A stretch of DNA of 64,000 nt. Source: Chitinophaga pinensis. Its GTDB lineage: Bacteria > Bacteroidota > Bacteroidia > UBA4408. Positions 48,095 through 57,686 of this stretch are shown piece by piece. Numbering within the stretch: the stretch's first letter is position 1; each line of letters starts with the position of its first letter. The notes beneath the pieces are model-generated. The model had not been told where the DNA came from and did not search any database. It was given only the letters and a program-made list of their open reading frames with translations. Position numbers and translations under genes: made by a program. The DNA lies in the NCBI GenBank assembly GCA_945872355.1, contig CAMBZU010000004.1, forward strand, positions 1 to 64,000, given 5' to 3'.

Positions 48095-50419
48095 CTATTT
48101 CACTTTCAACAACTTCTTAGCCATTTTACCTTCAATGGATAGCATAATTGATGGCAGTAACAATAAATTAGTAAACATGGCAATCAATAAAGTTAAGGAT
48201 AACAATATTCCTAAAGCTGCCGTACTTCCAAAATCTGAAAGCGAAAAAATAAAGAAGCCGGCAAATAAAATAATATTGGTATAAATCATACTTCTACCTG
48301 TCTCTAAAATGGTGGCATGCACCGCTCCTGCATAGGTTTGTGTTCTACTTTGCAATTCCTGTCTAAATCTCGATAGAAAGTATATTGTACCATCGCTCGA
48401 AATACCAAAAGCAATACTAAAAATTAAAATGGTAGATGGCTTAAACCTTATCCCAAAATAACCCATTAAACCTGCTGTAATAATTAAGGGTATTAAACAT
48501 GGAAGTTTACTCAATAAAATTATCCTTAAGCTTCTAAACAAGGCTAGTCCAATTAAAATAATTAATAAAATTTCAACCGCTAAGCTTTCTAATAAATTAG
48601 CTAATAAATAATCGTTCCCTTTTAAAAATATTAAACTATGCCCCGTAAAACTTACTTTGTAATCTGTACCTGCAAATACCGAGTCTGCTTTAGGCTGTAT
48701 CTCCTTCATTAAGGTTTTAATGCGCTCAGAGCCTACATCTGCCATCTGATAACTGATGCGCGTATATTGTCTGCTTCTATCTAAAAACAAATTAAAATTC
48801 GACATATTGCTTTTAATAGGTAAACTATAATCCGATAGTTTTTTCAATTCTGTAAAGCCAGGCAAAATATAATATTTAGGATTTCCATCTTTATAAAACT
48901 GATATGAAAACTTTATGGCTTCGGCCAATGACAATGGTTTAGAAAACTCAGGATACTTGGCTATTTTCTTTTGCAGTGCATTTATTTTGTACAAAGCCTT
49001 AGCGTTATCAGCAAACACACCATTGGGTTTCTTTGTATCTATTAAAATCTCAAATGGTAAAACCCCATTAAAGTTTTTTTCAAAAAAACGCAAATCATCA
49101 TATACTTTGTCCTTTTGCGGAAAATCATCAACCACAAAACCCAACACTGAAATTTTAAACATTCCTATGATTGAAACCACGGTAACAATACCAATGGTAA
49201 AATAAACAGCTTTTCTTCTGTTACTTACTAAATATATAATGTAGTCTAACATTTTATTAACTCGCTTGCCTTCCAAATGCTTAGTATGTTTCATTTTTGG
49301 CGGAGATAAGTAGCTCAAAACAATAGGTATTAATATCAGCGTAATTCCAAAAGTAATCATCACATTAATTCCTGAAACTACACCAAACTCAACCAAAAGC
49401 GCACTATTGGTAAAATAGAGCACTGCAAAACCAATAGCTGTTGTTAAATTTGCTAAAAACAGGGTAATACCCATGGTGTTTATCATACGCGCCAAAGCCT
49501 TGGTTTTATTCCTATGACGCGCATATTCTGCATGATATTTATTGATAAAAAATATACAATTTGGCACGCCAATAATTAAGATTAATGGCGGCACAAGCGC
49601 TGATAAAACCGTTATTTTATAATTCAATAACTCAATGGTTCCTACCGACCAAATTACGCCAATAACAACTACTAAAAGCGATACAAAAACTGACGACATG
49701 GAACGAAAAAACACCCACAAAATCAAAAACATAAGCACCAAAGCCACGCCTAAAAATAATAACATTTCCCTTGATACTTTCTGCATAAAAACTGTTCTTA
49801 TATAAGGCATTCCGCTCAAATGCACATCAGTACCATGCTTTGCCGAATATGCCAAAGCCATCTTCTTAATTTCATTTACAATTTCTATCCGGTTTTTTGA
49901 ATTAATTTCTGATTGCGAAAAGGTAACTGCCATTATATGTGAATCTGTTTCCTTGTTTAAAACAAATCCATCATAAAATGGCAATGAATCTAATGATAGT
50001 CGAACCCGATTTAACTGCTCCTGGGTTTCGGGCAAATGGGTTAAAAAAGGAACAAACATTATTTTATGCAAAGAATCATCAAAGGCTACCTTGCTCACAT
50101 TCGTAATTGCAATAACATTCTCAACACCTTTTATCTTTTTAATATCAAGCGATAAATTATGCCAATCATTAAATTTATTTATTGTAAAGAAATTTTTGTC
50201 TTGAACACCAATAGCCATAATGTTGCCATCCTGCCCAAACAAATCTTTAAAATTATTGTACTCAGTATAAGCACTGTCGGTATTGGGTAATATTTTAGGA
50301 AACTCATACGAAAGCTCAATTTTAGAAGCGTGATAGCCCATAAAAGCAGTTAGCATAGCTAATACAACAATAAAGGCAATACGATTTCTGAGTATTTTAC
50401 GTGCAATAAATGGCCACAT
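48095..50419 (-). CDS. MMPL/RND-superfamily transporter
   Basis: Two 6-TM halves, SSDGTIYFLSRFRQEL, long extracytoplasmic loops. Confidence 0.88.
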   Translation of the reverse strand: MWPFIARKILRNRIAFIVVLAMLTAFMGYHASKIELSYEFPKILPNTDSAYTEYNNFKDLFGQDGNIMAIGVQDKNFFTINKFNDWHNLSLDIKKIKGVENVIAITNVSKVAFDDSLHKIMFVPFLTHLPETQEQLNRVRLSLDSLPFYDGFVLNKETDSHIMAVTFSQSEINSKNRIEIVNEIKKMALAYSAKHGTDVHLSGMPYIRTVFMQKVSREMLLFLGVALVLMFLILWVFFRSMSSVFVSLLVVVIGVIWSVGTIELLNYKITVLSALVPPLILIIGVPNCIFFINKYHAEYARHRNKTKALARMINTMGITLFLANLTTAIGFAVLYFTNSALLVEFGVVSGINVMITFGITLILIPIVLSYLSPPKMKHTKHLEGKRVNKMLDYIIYLVSNRRKAVYFTIGIVTVVSIIGMFKISVLGFVVDDFPQKDKVYDDLRFFEKNFNGVLPFEILIDTKKPNGVFADNAKALYKINALQKKIAKYPEFSKPLSLAEAIKFSYQFYKDGNPKYYILPGFTELKKLSDYSLPIKSNMSNFNLFLDRSRQYTRISYQMADVGSERIKTLMKEIQPKADSVFAGTDYKVSFTGHSLIFLKGNDYLLANLLESLAVEILLIILIGLALFRSLRIILLSKLPCLIPLIITAGLMGYFGIRFKPSTILIFSIAFGISSDGTIYFLSRFRQELQSRTQTYAGAVHATILETGRSMIYTNIILFAGFFIFSLSDFGSTAALGILLSLTLLIAMFTNLLLLPSIMLSIEGKMAKKLLKVK

Positions 50420-50438
50420 CTTACAAAAAATTAAGCTG

Positions 50439-50446
50439 CAAAGTTA
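50439..50446 (-). promoter_or_regulatory. Putative -7 element (TAACTTTG)
   Basis: CAAAGTTA on + strand upstream of MMPL gene. Confidence 0.45.
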
Positions 50447-50485
50447 TAAGCCTTTTTTAAGTCGACTTAAATAATATTACTGAAA

Positions 50486-51694
50486 TTATTTAAATGGGCT
50501 CCTAACCTGCCAATTTGTGCTGTTTTCAGCCATAAAATAATCTGCCGAGTAACGATAGCCAATTTTTAAAACTGGATTTCTAATTTGAAAAAAATTGCTC
50601 TTAATTAATGGTGTGGCTCCAGCAATGGCTTTGGCTTCGTAGGCAGTTCGTCCAAGTCTTAAGCAAGGTTTTTTTAGCGCAATGGTATCTTTAATACCCT
50701 GCTGCAACATACACTGATATAACTGATGACTTTTATTAACTTTATAATCAATGCCAATATAATATAATTCAACATGTTCAGCCATGCTAATATAAGTAGT
50801 AAAGCCAACTATTTCATTATTCAACTTCCAAACTTTAAAATTGAAATTTTGCAGCATGGCTTTTTTCATTCCAATAAAATAAGCCATATTTAATACACCC
50901 ATTTTAAATGAACTTCTAGAAATTACATTTAGATATAATTCATTGAGTTTTGCCGCATGCTGGGCTATTTGTTCTGCACTAAAATCTTCAATTATAAAAC
51001 TTGAAATATGTGCTTCAATTTTTTTAGCTCTAACAGCGTATTTTTTACTTAAGGCTTCAATATAATTTTCAATATTTATCCAAGTCGATGGAACTTTCAT
51101 TTGCATCAAAACATCATCGGGCATGGGTTTATATTTGCTATTTATTTTTAATAACTCATCGCTTAACAAGGCATTGGCATCTTTAACAATAAAAATACTA
51201 CTGTCACTTGCTCTTTTTACTTTTGCCACAACCTTTTCAAATATCATTGCCAAATCAGCACTTTTACTCCATTGTTTTTTTATTACTAAACCTGGAATAT
51301 CTGTGCTAAAAATATGACCATTTAACAAAAGATTATAAGTATGTGAAGCTATCAAGCAATATAAATTCTTAGCTGCAAATGACAAGTCAGAAAAATCAGG
51401 ATAACAGGCCTTGCGCAACAATAAATTTTGAAAATAGAAAAGCGCAACTGTTTCATTGCCCTCCTTAACTATAACGTAATTGTATGTAAAGTCTACCAAC
51501 TGCGCTTTTTCAGCAACACCAATTAAGGCTTTGCAATATTGCGGCTCGTGTTTTTTTGAAAATGTGTCCCATTCATCGGGCAACGCATCTAAGGTGGTGT
51601 AAATTTCAATATTGTAATTCCCAAGCAAAATACACTGCCAAGGTAAAAAACGAGTGCTTATCTTTTGTGGTTTAATGATGGAGCTTGTGTTCAA
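50486..51694 (-). CDS. Hypothetical protein with GNAT-like C-terminal fold
   Basis: WKLNNEIVGFTTYISMAEHVELYYIGIDYKVNKSHQLYQCMLQQGIKDTIALKKPCLRLGRTAYEAK. Confidence 0.55.
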   Translation of the reverse strand: MNTSSIIKPQKISTRFLPWQCILLGNYNIEIYTTLDALPDEWDTFSKKHEPQYCKALIGVAEKAQLVDFTYNYVIVKEGNETVALFYFQNLLLRKACYPDFSDLSFAAKNLYCLIASHTYNLLLNGHIFSTDIPGLVIKKQWSKSADLAMIFEKVVAKVKRASDSSIFIVKDANALLSDELLKINSKYKPMPDDVLMQMKVPSTWINIENYIEALSKKYAVRAKKIEAHISSFIIEDFSAEQIAQHAAKLNELYLNVISRSSFKMGVLNMAYFIGMKKAMLQNFNFKVWKLNNEIVGFTTYISMAEHVELYYIGIDYKVNKSHQLYQCMLQQGIKDTIALKKPCLRLGRTAYEAKAIAGATPLIKSNFFQIRNPVLKIGYRYSADYFMAENSTNWQVRSPFK

Positions 51695-51701
51695 AGATAC
51701 T

Positions 51702-52031
51702 TTATTGCTTCTCTCTATTTGCTGAAATGCTGTTGTCTAAAATAATAAAAACATCTTCATTGGGCTGTTTCATTAAATATTTCTCACGGGCAAAACGCTC
51801 TAAATAAACCGGATCTTCAATTAAATGTTTTAAATCAGTTTCATTTTTTTCAATCTCAGCCAAATAATATTTTTTTTCTTCGTCCAGCTGCTTTAACTCT
51901 TGCACTGTTTTATATTGTGTTACAAAGTCATACCTATCAAAAAATAACAACCACGAAAGCAAAAATACAATGGTGATGGTGTACTTGTTTTTTAAAACAA
52001 TTAATATTCTTTTTGCTTTTGGATTTAACAT
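51702..52031 (-). CDS. FtsB/DivIC-family septum formation initiator protein
   Basis: Short N-terminal TM then coiled coil; VYLERFAREKYLMKQPNEDVFII. Confidence 0.85.
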   Translation of the reverse strand: MLNPKAKRILIVLKNKYTITIVFLLSWLLFFDRYDFVTQYKTVQELKQLDEEKKYYLAEIEKNETDLKHLIEDPVYLERFAREKYLMKQPNEDVFIILDNSISANREKQ

Positions 52032-52105
52032 ATTACAAAAATGATGTTTTTATTTGTTAGTTAAAAAATAAACTTACTCGATTATAAACAAAAACCTGTT
52101 TAAAC

Positions 52106-52492
52106 CTACAATTCTGTTACTGGAAGATCAATATCTTGTTCTCCTGTTTTAGTTTTTACCTTAACTGCAATGCCGCCTGAAACAATTTCACTAACCGTAG
52201 AATCATAGCCAACAGCATAAATATAATAATCTCCTTTAAGCAATCCCTCAAAATGCGCATGTGCTGCAGCAGTGCCCTCTTGAACAGCTATTTTAGCATC
52301 ATCATAATCAGAAGCATTTACCCCAGGTAATTCTGTAGCTCCATATTTAATGTAAACAGTTGCGTTTGGAATGCTTGTTCCGTGATGCTTGGGAAATGCA
52401 GCAATAGCATTATCGCCACCTGTTCCGTTCTTTTTGCAGGCCACAAGCGTTACAAAAGTTAAAATTAAAGCAATGTTGTTTAGTTTTTTCAT
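52106..52492 (-). CDS. Small lipoprotein of unknown function
   Basis: Lipobox TLVAC; 128 aa. Confidence 0.65.
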   Translation of the reverse strand: MKKLNNIALILTFVTLVACKKNGTGGDNAIAAFPKHHGTSIPNATVYIKYGATELPGVNASDYDDAKIAVQEGTAAAHAHFEGLLKGDYYIYAVGYDSTVSEIVSGGIAVKVKTKTGEQDIDLPVTEL

Positions 52493-52504
52493 ATTATTTA
52501 ATGA

Positions 52505-54445
52505 TTAGTTTTTTATAAATTGTTTGTTAAAATTATTTTCCTTGGTGGCAATAGTTATATGATATAGGCCTGCGGCTAAATCACTAATATCAACAGTTAT
52601 ACTTTTGTTAGCGCTGTCTATTATCATACTTTTGAATGCCATTTTTCTACCATCAATACTGTAAATATTAATTGATTCCATCCTGAAATTATTTTCATTT
52701 GGCACCTTAACATGAAGCATATCATTTGCTGGATTTGGAAAAACAAGTAGTTCATTTTCTTGATTTTTCAATTGTTTAATATTCGTCACTAAATTTTGAT
52801 TGCATACGATCCAATGTGTTGGATCAATAATAATGCTATCTACTTTAAAACCAAGTTGCGCTGTAAAGTTTTGTCCCGAAAATAGATGATTAAAAACAAT
52901 GGTTGTATCTGATATACTATTTTTAAAATGAATGGGAACAGGCATTTCAAAAAATGAAACAGAGCTGTGTGACTGCGTTTGCGATAAGGTAAAACTTACT
53001 AAGTTAGAATTGTCCTGATCATAACTTAATTGATATGAAGGATACCCCTCTCCCCAATACCAATCATTAAAAAACTCATCTAAGTTTTGACCACTTTGTA
53101 TTTCCAATTCATTTTTTAAATCAATATTTCTAGCATAGCTATTGCTTAGCAAAGGATTGTTTTGATAGTTTTTTAAAGCCGTAAAAAAATTATCGTCTCC
53201 AATTTTCCATCTAAGCATATGAAGCACCATGGCAGCCTTACTATAAGTTAACCGCGCATCAAATAATCTTGCAATATCCGTTGTGTCGCTCACAAAAACA
53301 GAACCATCTGCCGATGATGTAATAAAGTCTACTTGATTTGCCTTCCATATTTTCCAATATAAATTTGGAGAAAAGCGCTCATAGCACAAACCTGTGGCAT
53401 AAGTAGCAAAACCTTCATTTAACCACAAATCTTGCCAAGAGCCACATGTAACATGATCACCAAACCACTGATGAGCTAATTCATGAGCCAACAATTCATA
53501 AGAGAAGCCACCAACAAAACTCATCGTTTGATGCTCCATGCCTCCTCCCCAATTAAATTGTGCATGCCCATATTTTTCGCTCATAAACGGATAAGGAACA
53601 AATAAGCTATCGTAAAAAACCAAATGATTCAACATTTCATTTACTGCAACTTGAGCTTCATTCAAACTTTCGTTATAAACGTAGTTTACCACATTTAAAT
53701 TGCCTGTGCTTAACTGCACCTGATTTGTAAAAACCGTATAATCTGTAACAGCTATCGCAACCAAATAACTCGCAATTGGATATCGATGTTTCCAGTGCGT
53801 ATTTTTATTTAAACCATTAACTATTTCACTCACTAATAATCCATTTGATGCTACTTTATATTGCAGTGGAGCATTTACAAAAACATCTATGGAATCTATT
53901 TTGTCATTTAAATCCTGTTTGGTTGGCCACCAATCTTTTGCGCCGTAGGGCTCTGATAAGGTCCACATTACAGGTGTATTATTGGCGCCATGGCTTTCGG
54001 CAGCAAATGAACCAAATCCAGACCCTGGAGGTACGCCTTGATAAAATACTGTTAGTGAATCATAATTGGCCGAAGGTAAATATTGATTAAATGAAATGCT
54101 AAGTATATTGTTATTTTGAAAATGATTCAATAAAAAACCATTCATCAAAACACTATCAACAGTTAAGCTATCATTCACTTCTAATTTTAATTCATTTAAA
54201 CTATCGGCATGATAAAAAAGATAATAAATATTTCCTGCAATGTATTTTATAGCTGGATCAACACTCCAATGCATTATGCAATATTTTAAATCATAATTAT
54301 TAGGCAATACTGCTGCAATTTGTTTATTGGCCTTTTGAAAAAATTGTTTTTCTTGCTGTGCAATATGCTTTACTTCATTCTGCTGCGCATGTAAATTGAA
54401 AATAAAGTATAGCAAACAAACTAAAAAAGCAATTGCATTTTTCAT
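52505..54445 (-). CDS. M1-family metallo-aminopeptidase with T9SS sorting domain
   Basis: GGMEHQTMS, HELAHQWFGDHVTCGSWQDLWLNEGFATYA; C-terminal VFPNPANDMLHVKV; start at ATG 54445, downstream of -7 box. Confidence 0.9.
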   Translation of the reverse strand: MKNAIAFLVCLLYFIFNLHAQQNEVKHIAQQEKQFFQKANKQIAAVLPNNYDLKYCIMHWSVDPAIKYIAGNIYYLFYHADSLNELKLEVNDSLTVDSVLMNGFLLNHFQNNNILSISFNQYLPSANYDSLTVFYQGVPPGSGFGSFAAESHGANNTPVMWTLSEPYGAKDWWPTKQDLNDKIDSIDVFVNAPLQYKVASNGLLVSEIVNGLNKNTHWKHRYPIASYLVAIAVTDYTVFTNQVQLSTGNLNVVNYVYNESLNEAQVAVNEMLNHLVFYDSLFVPYPFMSEKYGHAQFNWGGGMEHQTMSFVGGFSYELLAHELAHQWFGDHVTCGSWQDLWLNEGFATYATGLCYERFSPNLYWKIWKANQVDFITSSADGSVFVSDTTDIARLFDARLTYSKAAMVLHMLRWKIGDDNFFTALKNYQNNPLLSNSYARNIDLKNELEIQSGQNLDEFFNDWYWGEGYPSYQLSYDQDNSNLVSFTLSQTQSHSSVSFFEMPVPIHFKNSISDTTIVFNHLFSGQNFTAQLGFKVDSIIIDPTHWIVCNQNLVTNIKQLKNQENELLVFPNPANDMLHVKVPNENNFRMESINIYSIDGRKMAFKSMIIDSANKSITVDISDLAAGLYHITIATKENNFNKQFIKN

Positions 54446-54461
54446 AGAAAAAATTGAACTG

Positions 54462-54469
54462 CAAAGATA
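54462..54469 (-). promoter_or_regulatory. Putative -7 element (TATCTTTG) for M1 aminopeptidase
   Basis: CAAAGATA on + strand. Confidence 0.45.
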
Positions 54470-54585
54470 ATAGGATTTCATTCAATCATAAAATCAATAA
54501 GTGTTTGTGCGATGGCCAAGTAGTATTTTTATTTGCAGAAATACTAAATGTGATAGTGATTTTAAAGAAAAATAGTATTCGAAAC

Positions 54586-54647
54586 CCTGGATGCAAGGGC
54601 AGGAAAACTCAAAACCTGCCCTTTTATCCACCACAGAAACATCCAGG
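54586..54647. repeat. Two-tier intergenic hairpin
   Basis: Outer CCTGGATG/CATCCAGG (54586-54593/54640-54647) enclosing AAGGGCAGG/CCTGCCCTT (54595-54603/54615-54623). Confidence 0.65.
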
Positions 54648-54729
54648 TAATATCATTGAAATAATACAGCTGAATCAAATCAACAGCGTGTTAATTCAAC
54701 AGTATTAAATAAATAAATGACTAATAAAA

Positions 54730-55074
54730 TTAATCGGGAGGCTGAATAAGCGAGAAATAAAAACCAGCAGGAATAAGCTCGGAGAAAGCTAAATAAGATT
54801 TTTTTTCTTCCTCAAAAGCAGCAGAAATGAAACTCGATGCTATGGTTTTGTAAAATAAATCAGTGCCGCATTTTTTTTCTAATGCTTCCTCATTTTCATC
54901 AGCATCACAAGTCGCATCCTGAAAATAGCGATCAAAAAAACTCAAATCATTATCAGCGCTATAATACGCATATACAGTTTTAATTATTCGCTCAATTTTG
55001 TTCCCAAAGACCATAGAATTGCCTATTTGGCAAAGAAAAGAAACTAATAGCATATGTGATAAAACTCTTTTCAT
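54730..55074 (-). CDS. Small secreted hypothetical protein
   Basis: Signal-like N-terminus, acidic core with CDADENEEALEKKC. Confidence 0.5.
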   Translation of the reverse strand: MKRVLSHMLLVSFLCQIGNSMVFGNKIERIIKTVYAYYSADNDLSFFDRYFQDATCDADENEEALEKKCGTDLFYKTIASSFISAAFEEEKKSYLAFSELIPAGFYFSLIQPPD

Positions 55075-55252
55075 AGAGCAATTTGATTTACAAAAATATA
55101 TTTTTTACATTCCCTAAATTCAAACAAAATGTTAAATTGAAGATGCTATTACAACTTAACAATCCACAACGCATCGTTAACAATATTTTTATTTATGCAG
55201 CGCATCATTAAATTTAAAATAAAACTTTGTATAAATATTATTATAAACAGTT

Positions 55253-56560
55253 ATGGCAACATTTGAAGTTACAGGAGGCACAAGGCTTAAAGGTGAAATT
55301 ATTCCACAAGGAGCAAAAAATGAGGCTTTGCAAATATTATGCGCTGTATTATTAACACCTGAAAAAGTGGTTATTGGTAATGTACCTGATATTGTTGATG
55401 TAAATAAACTTATTGACCTGCTTAAAGCATTAGGTGTAAAGGTTGAAAAAACGGGGTATGAAGAATACACTTTTCAAGCCGATGATGTTAATGTTGATTA
55501 TTTAAACAGCCCTGAATTTAAAAAGAAAGGTGCCGCATTACGTGGCTCTATCATGATAGTGGGACCGCTCCTTAGTAGGTTCGGAAAAGGATATATTCCA
55601 CGTCCTGGTGGCGATAAAATTGGGAGAAGAAGATTAGACACGCATTTTATTGGTTTTCAAAACCTAGGTGCCAAATTTGAATATGATGAAAATGATAGCT
55701 TTTACAGAGTAGAAGCGAGCAACTTGCAAGGTTGCTACATGTTACTTGATGAAGCTTCTGTTACAGGTACAGCTAACATATTAATGGCTGCTGTAATGGC
55801 AAAAGGAACAACCACAATTTACAACGCTGCTTGTGAGCCATATATACAGCAGTTATGTAAAATGCTCAACAGAATGGGAGCCAAAATAAGCGGCATAGGC
55901 AGTAATTTACTTATTATTGAAGGCGTTGAATATCTTGGGGGCACCTCACATAGAATGTTACCAGATATGATTGAAATAGGTAGTTTTATTGGGCTAGCAG
56001 TAATGACTCAATCTGAAATTACTATTAAAAATGTTGCTTACCAAGAGCTTGGTGTGATTCCTGATGTGTTCAGAAAATTAGGTGTAAAAATGGAGTTGCG
56101 TGGCGATGATTTATTTATTCCTGCGCAAGAATCTTATGAAATTGATACTTTTATTGATGGCTCTATTATGACAATTGCAGATGCTATTTGGCCCGGATTT
56201 ACACCCGATTTATTGAGCATTGCATTAGTAGTGGCCACACAGGCTAAAGGAAGTGTTTTAATACATCAAAAAATGTTCGAAAGCAGGTTGTTTTTTGTTG
56301 ATAAACTCATCGATATGGGGGCACAAATCATTTTATGCGACCCGCACAGAGCAACGGTAATCGGATTAAATCATCATCATGCCTTAAAAGGAATTTCAAT
56401 GACTTCGCCAGATATAAGAGCTGGTGTAGCTCTACTTATTGCAGCAATGAGCGCCGAAGGCAAAAGCGTAATCGATAATATTGAACAAATAGACCGCGGT
56501 TACCAAAGAATTGATGAACGATTAAACGCTATTGGAGCTAAAATAAAAAGAGTTAATTAA
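55253..56560 (+). CDS. murA: UDP-N-acetylglucosamine 1-carboxyvinyltransferase (Asp at catalytic Cys position)
   Basis: GGTRLKGEIIPQGAKNEALQIL, PRPGGDKIGRRRLDTHFIGFQNLGA. Confidence 0.95.
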   Translation: MATFEVTGGTRLKGEIIPQGAKNEALQILCAVLLTPEKVVIGNVPDIVDVNKLIDLLKALGVKVEKTGYEEYTFQADDVNVDYLNSPEFKKKGAALRGSIMIVGPLLSRFGKGYIPRPGGDKIGRRRLDTHFIGFQNLGAKFEYDENDSFYRVEASNLQGCYMLLDEASVTGTANILMAAVMAKGTTTIYNAACEPYIQQLCKMLNRMGAKISGIGSNLLIIEGVEYLGGTSHRMLPDMIEIGSFIGLAVMTQSEITIKNVAYQELGVIPDVFRKLGVKMELRGDDLFIPAQESYEIDTFIDGSIMTIADAIWPGFTPDLLSIALVVATQAKGSVLIHQKMFESRLFFVDKLIDMGAQIILCDPHRATVIGLNHHHALKGISMTSPDIRAGVALLIAAMSAEGKSVIDNIEQIDRGYQRIDERLNAIGAKIKRVN

Positions 56561-57640
56561 TTACTCTTCCAGCTTTTCTTCCTCTTTTTCTGCTTCTTCT
56601 AAAGCATTCCAACCTTGCGCTGTAAGAGGATATAAAGCACCCGACTTTGTAATTAAATTACATCCTTGCGCTTGCTCTGTAACATGACCAATAACTGTAA
56701 AGTTTGGATTGGCTTTTATTTTATCAAAATCTTTTAAGTCAATAGTGAAAAGCAGTTCGTAATCTTCTCCACCATTTAATGCACAAACTGTAGGATCTAA
56801 ATTAAATTCCCTTGCTGTATTATAGGTTGTTGGATCTATTGGTATTTTTTCTTCATACAAATTACATCCTTTGCCAGAAGCCTTGCATATATGAATCATT
56901 TCTGAGGATAAGCCATCAGAAATATCAATCATTGATGTAGGTAAAACTTCTAATTTATTAAGTAATTCTGTGATGTCAAATCTTGCCTCTGGTTTAAGCT
57001 GTCTTTCTAATATATAATCATGTCCTTCTAAATCTGGTTGAACTTGCTTATTAGAGCTAAGGTAAACTTCCTTTTCACGCTCTAACAACTGCAAGCCAAC
57101 ATAAGCTGCGCCTAAATCACCACTTACAATAATTAAATCATTTTCCTTAGCAGTATTTCTATAAACTATTTGCTCTTCCTGCGCTTCTCCAATGGCAGTA
57201 ACACTAATAATTAAACCCGAAGTAGAAGATGTTGTATCTCCACCAACTACATCAACGCCACACTTTTCGCAAGCAAGGTAAATACCTTGGTACATCTCAT
57301 CAATTGCCTCTAATGAAAATCGATTACTTAAAGCAATGGAAACCGTAATTTGCCGAGGAGTAGCATGCATCGCCACCAAGTCTGAAATATTTACCATCAC
57401 CGCCTTATACCCTAGATGTTTTAATGGCACATATGATAAATCAAAATGAACGCCTTCTATCAACATGTCAGTAGTAACAACACATTTTTTGTTGCCTTCA
57501 AACGATAAAACAGCAGCATCATCTCCTACCCCTTTCAACGTTGTGCTTTGCTTGTGTATAATGTTTTTTGTGAGAAAATGAATAAGCCCAAACTCGCCCA
57601 ACTTTTCAAGTTCTGTCCTCGGTTGTGAATTATCTTGCAT
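56561..57640 (-). CDS. thiL: Thiamine-phosphate kinase
   Basis: GVGDDAAVL, TTDMLIEGVHFDL, GGDTTSS, NGGEDYELLFTI; start at ATG 57640 downstream of -7 box. Confidence 0.92.
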   Translation of the reverse strand: MQDNSQPRTELEKLGEFGLIHFLTKNIIHKQSTTLKGVGDDAAVLSFEGNKKCVVTTDMLIEGVHFDLSYVPLKHLGYKAVMVNISDLVAMHATPRQITVSIALSNRFSLEAIDEMYQGIYLACEKCGVDVVGGDTTSSTSGLIISVTAIGEAQEEQIVYRNTAKENDLIIVSGDLGAAYVGLQLLEREKEVYLSSNKQVQPDLEGHDYILERQLKPEARFDITELLNKLEVLPTSMIDISDGLSSEMIHICKASGKGCNLYEEKIPIDPTTYNTAREFNLDPTVCALNGGEDYELLFTIDLKDFDKIKANPNFTVIGHVTEQAQGCNLITKSGALYPLTAQGWNALEEAEKEEEKLEE

Positions 57641-57661
57641 CATACTTAAATTATAAAAATG

Positions 57662-57669
57662 CAAAGGTA
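57662..57669 (-). promoter_or_regulatory. Putative -7 element (TACCTTTG) for thiL
   Basis: CAAAGGTA on + strand. Confidence 0.45.
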
Positions 57670-57686
57670 CTTAAATATCGTCATTT

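Noticed and set aside
54454-54708. 84-aa + strand ORF across the two-tier hairpin
   Set aside because: Includes the hairpin and overlaps the minus promoter of the M1 gene; no convincing protein features.
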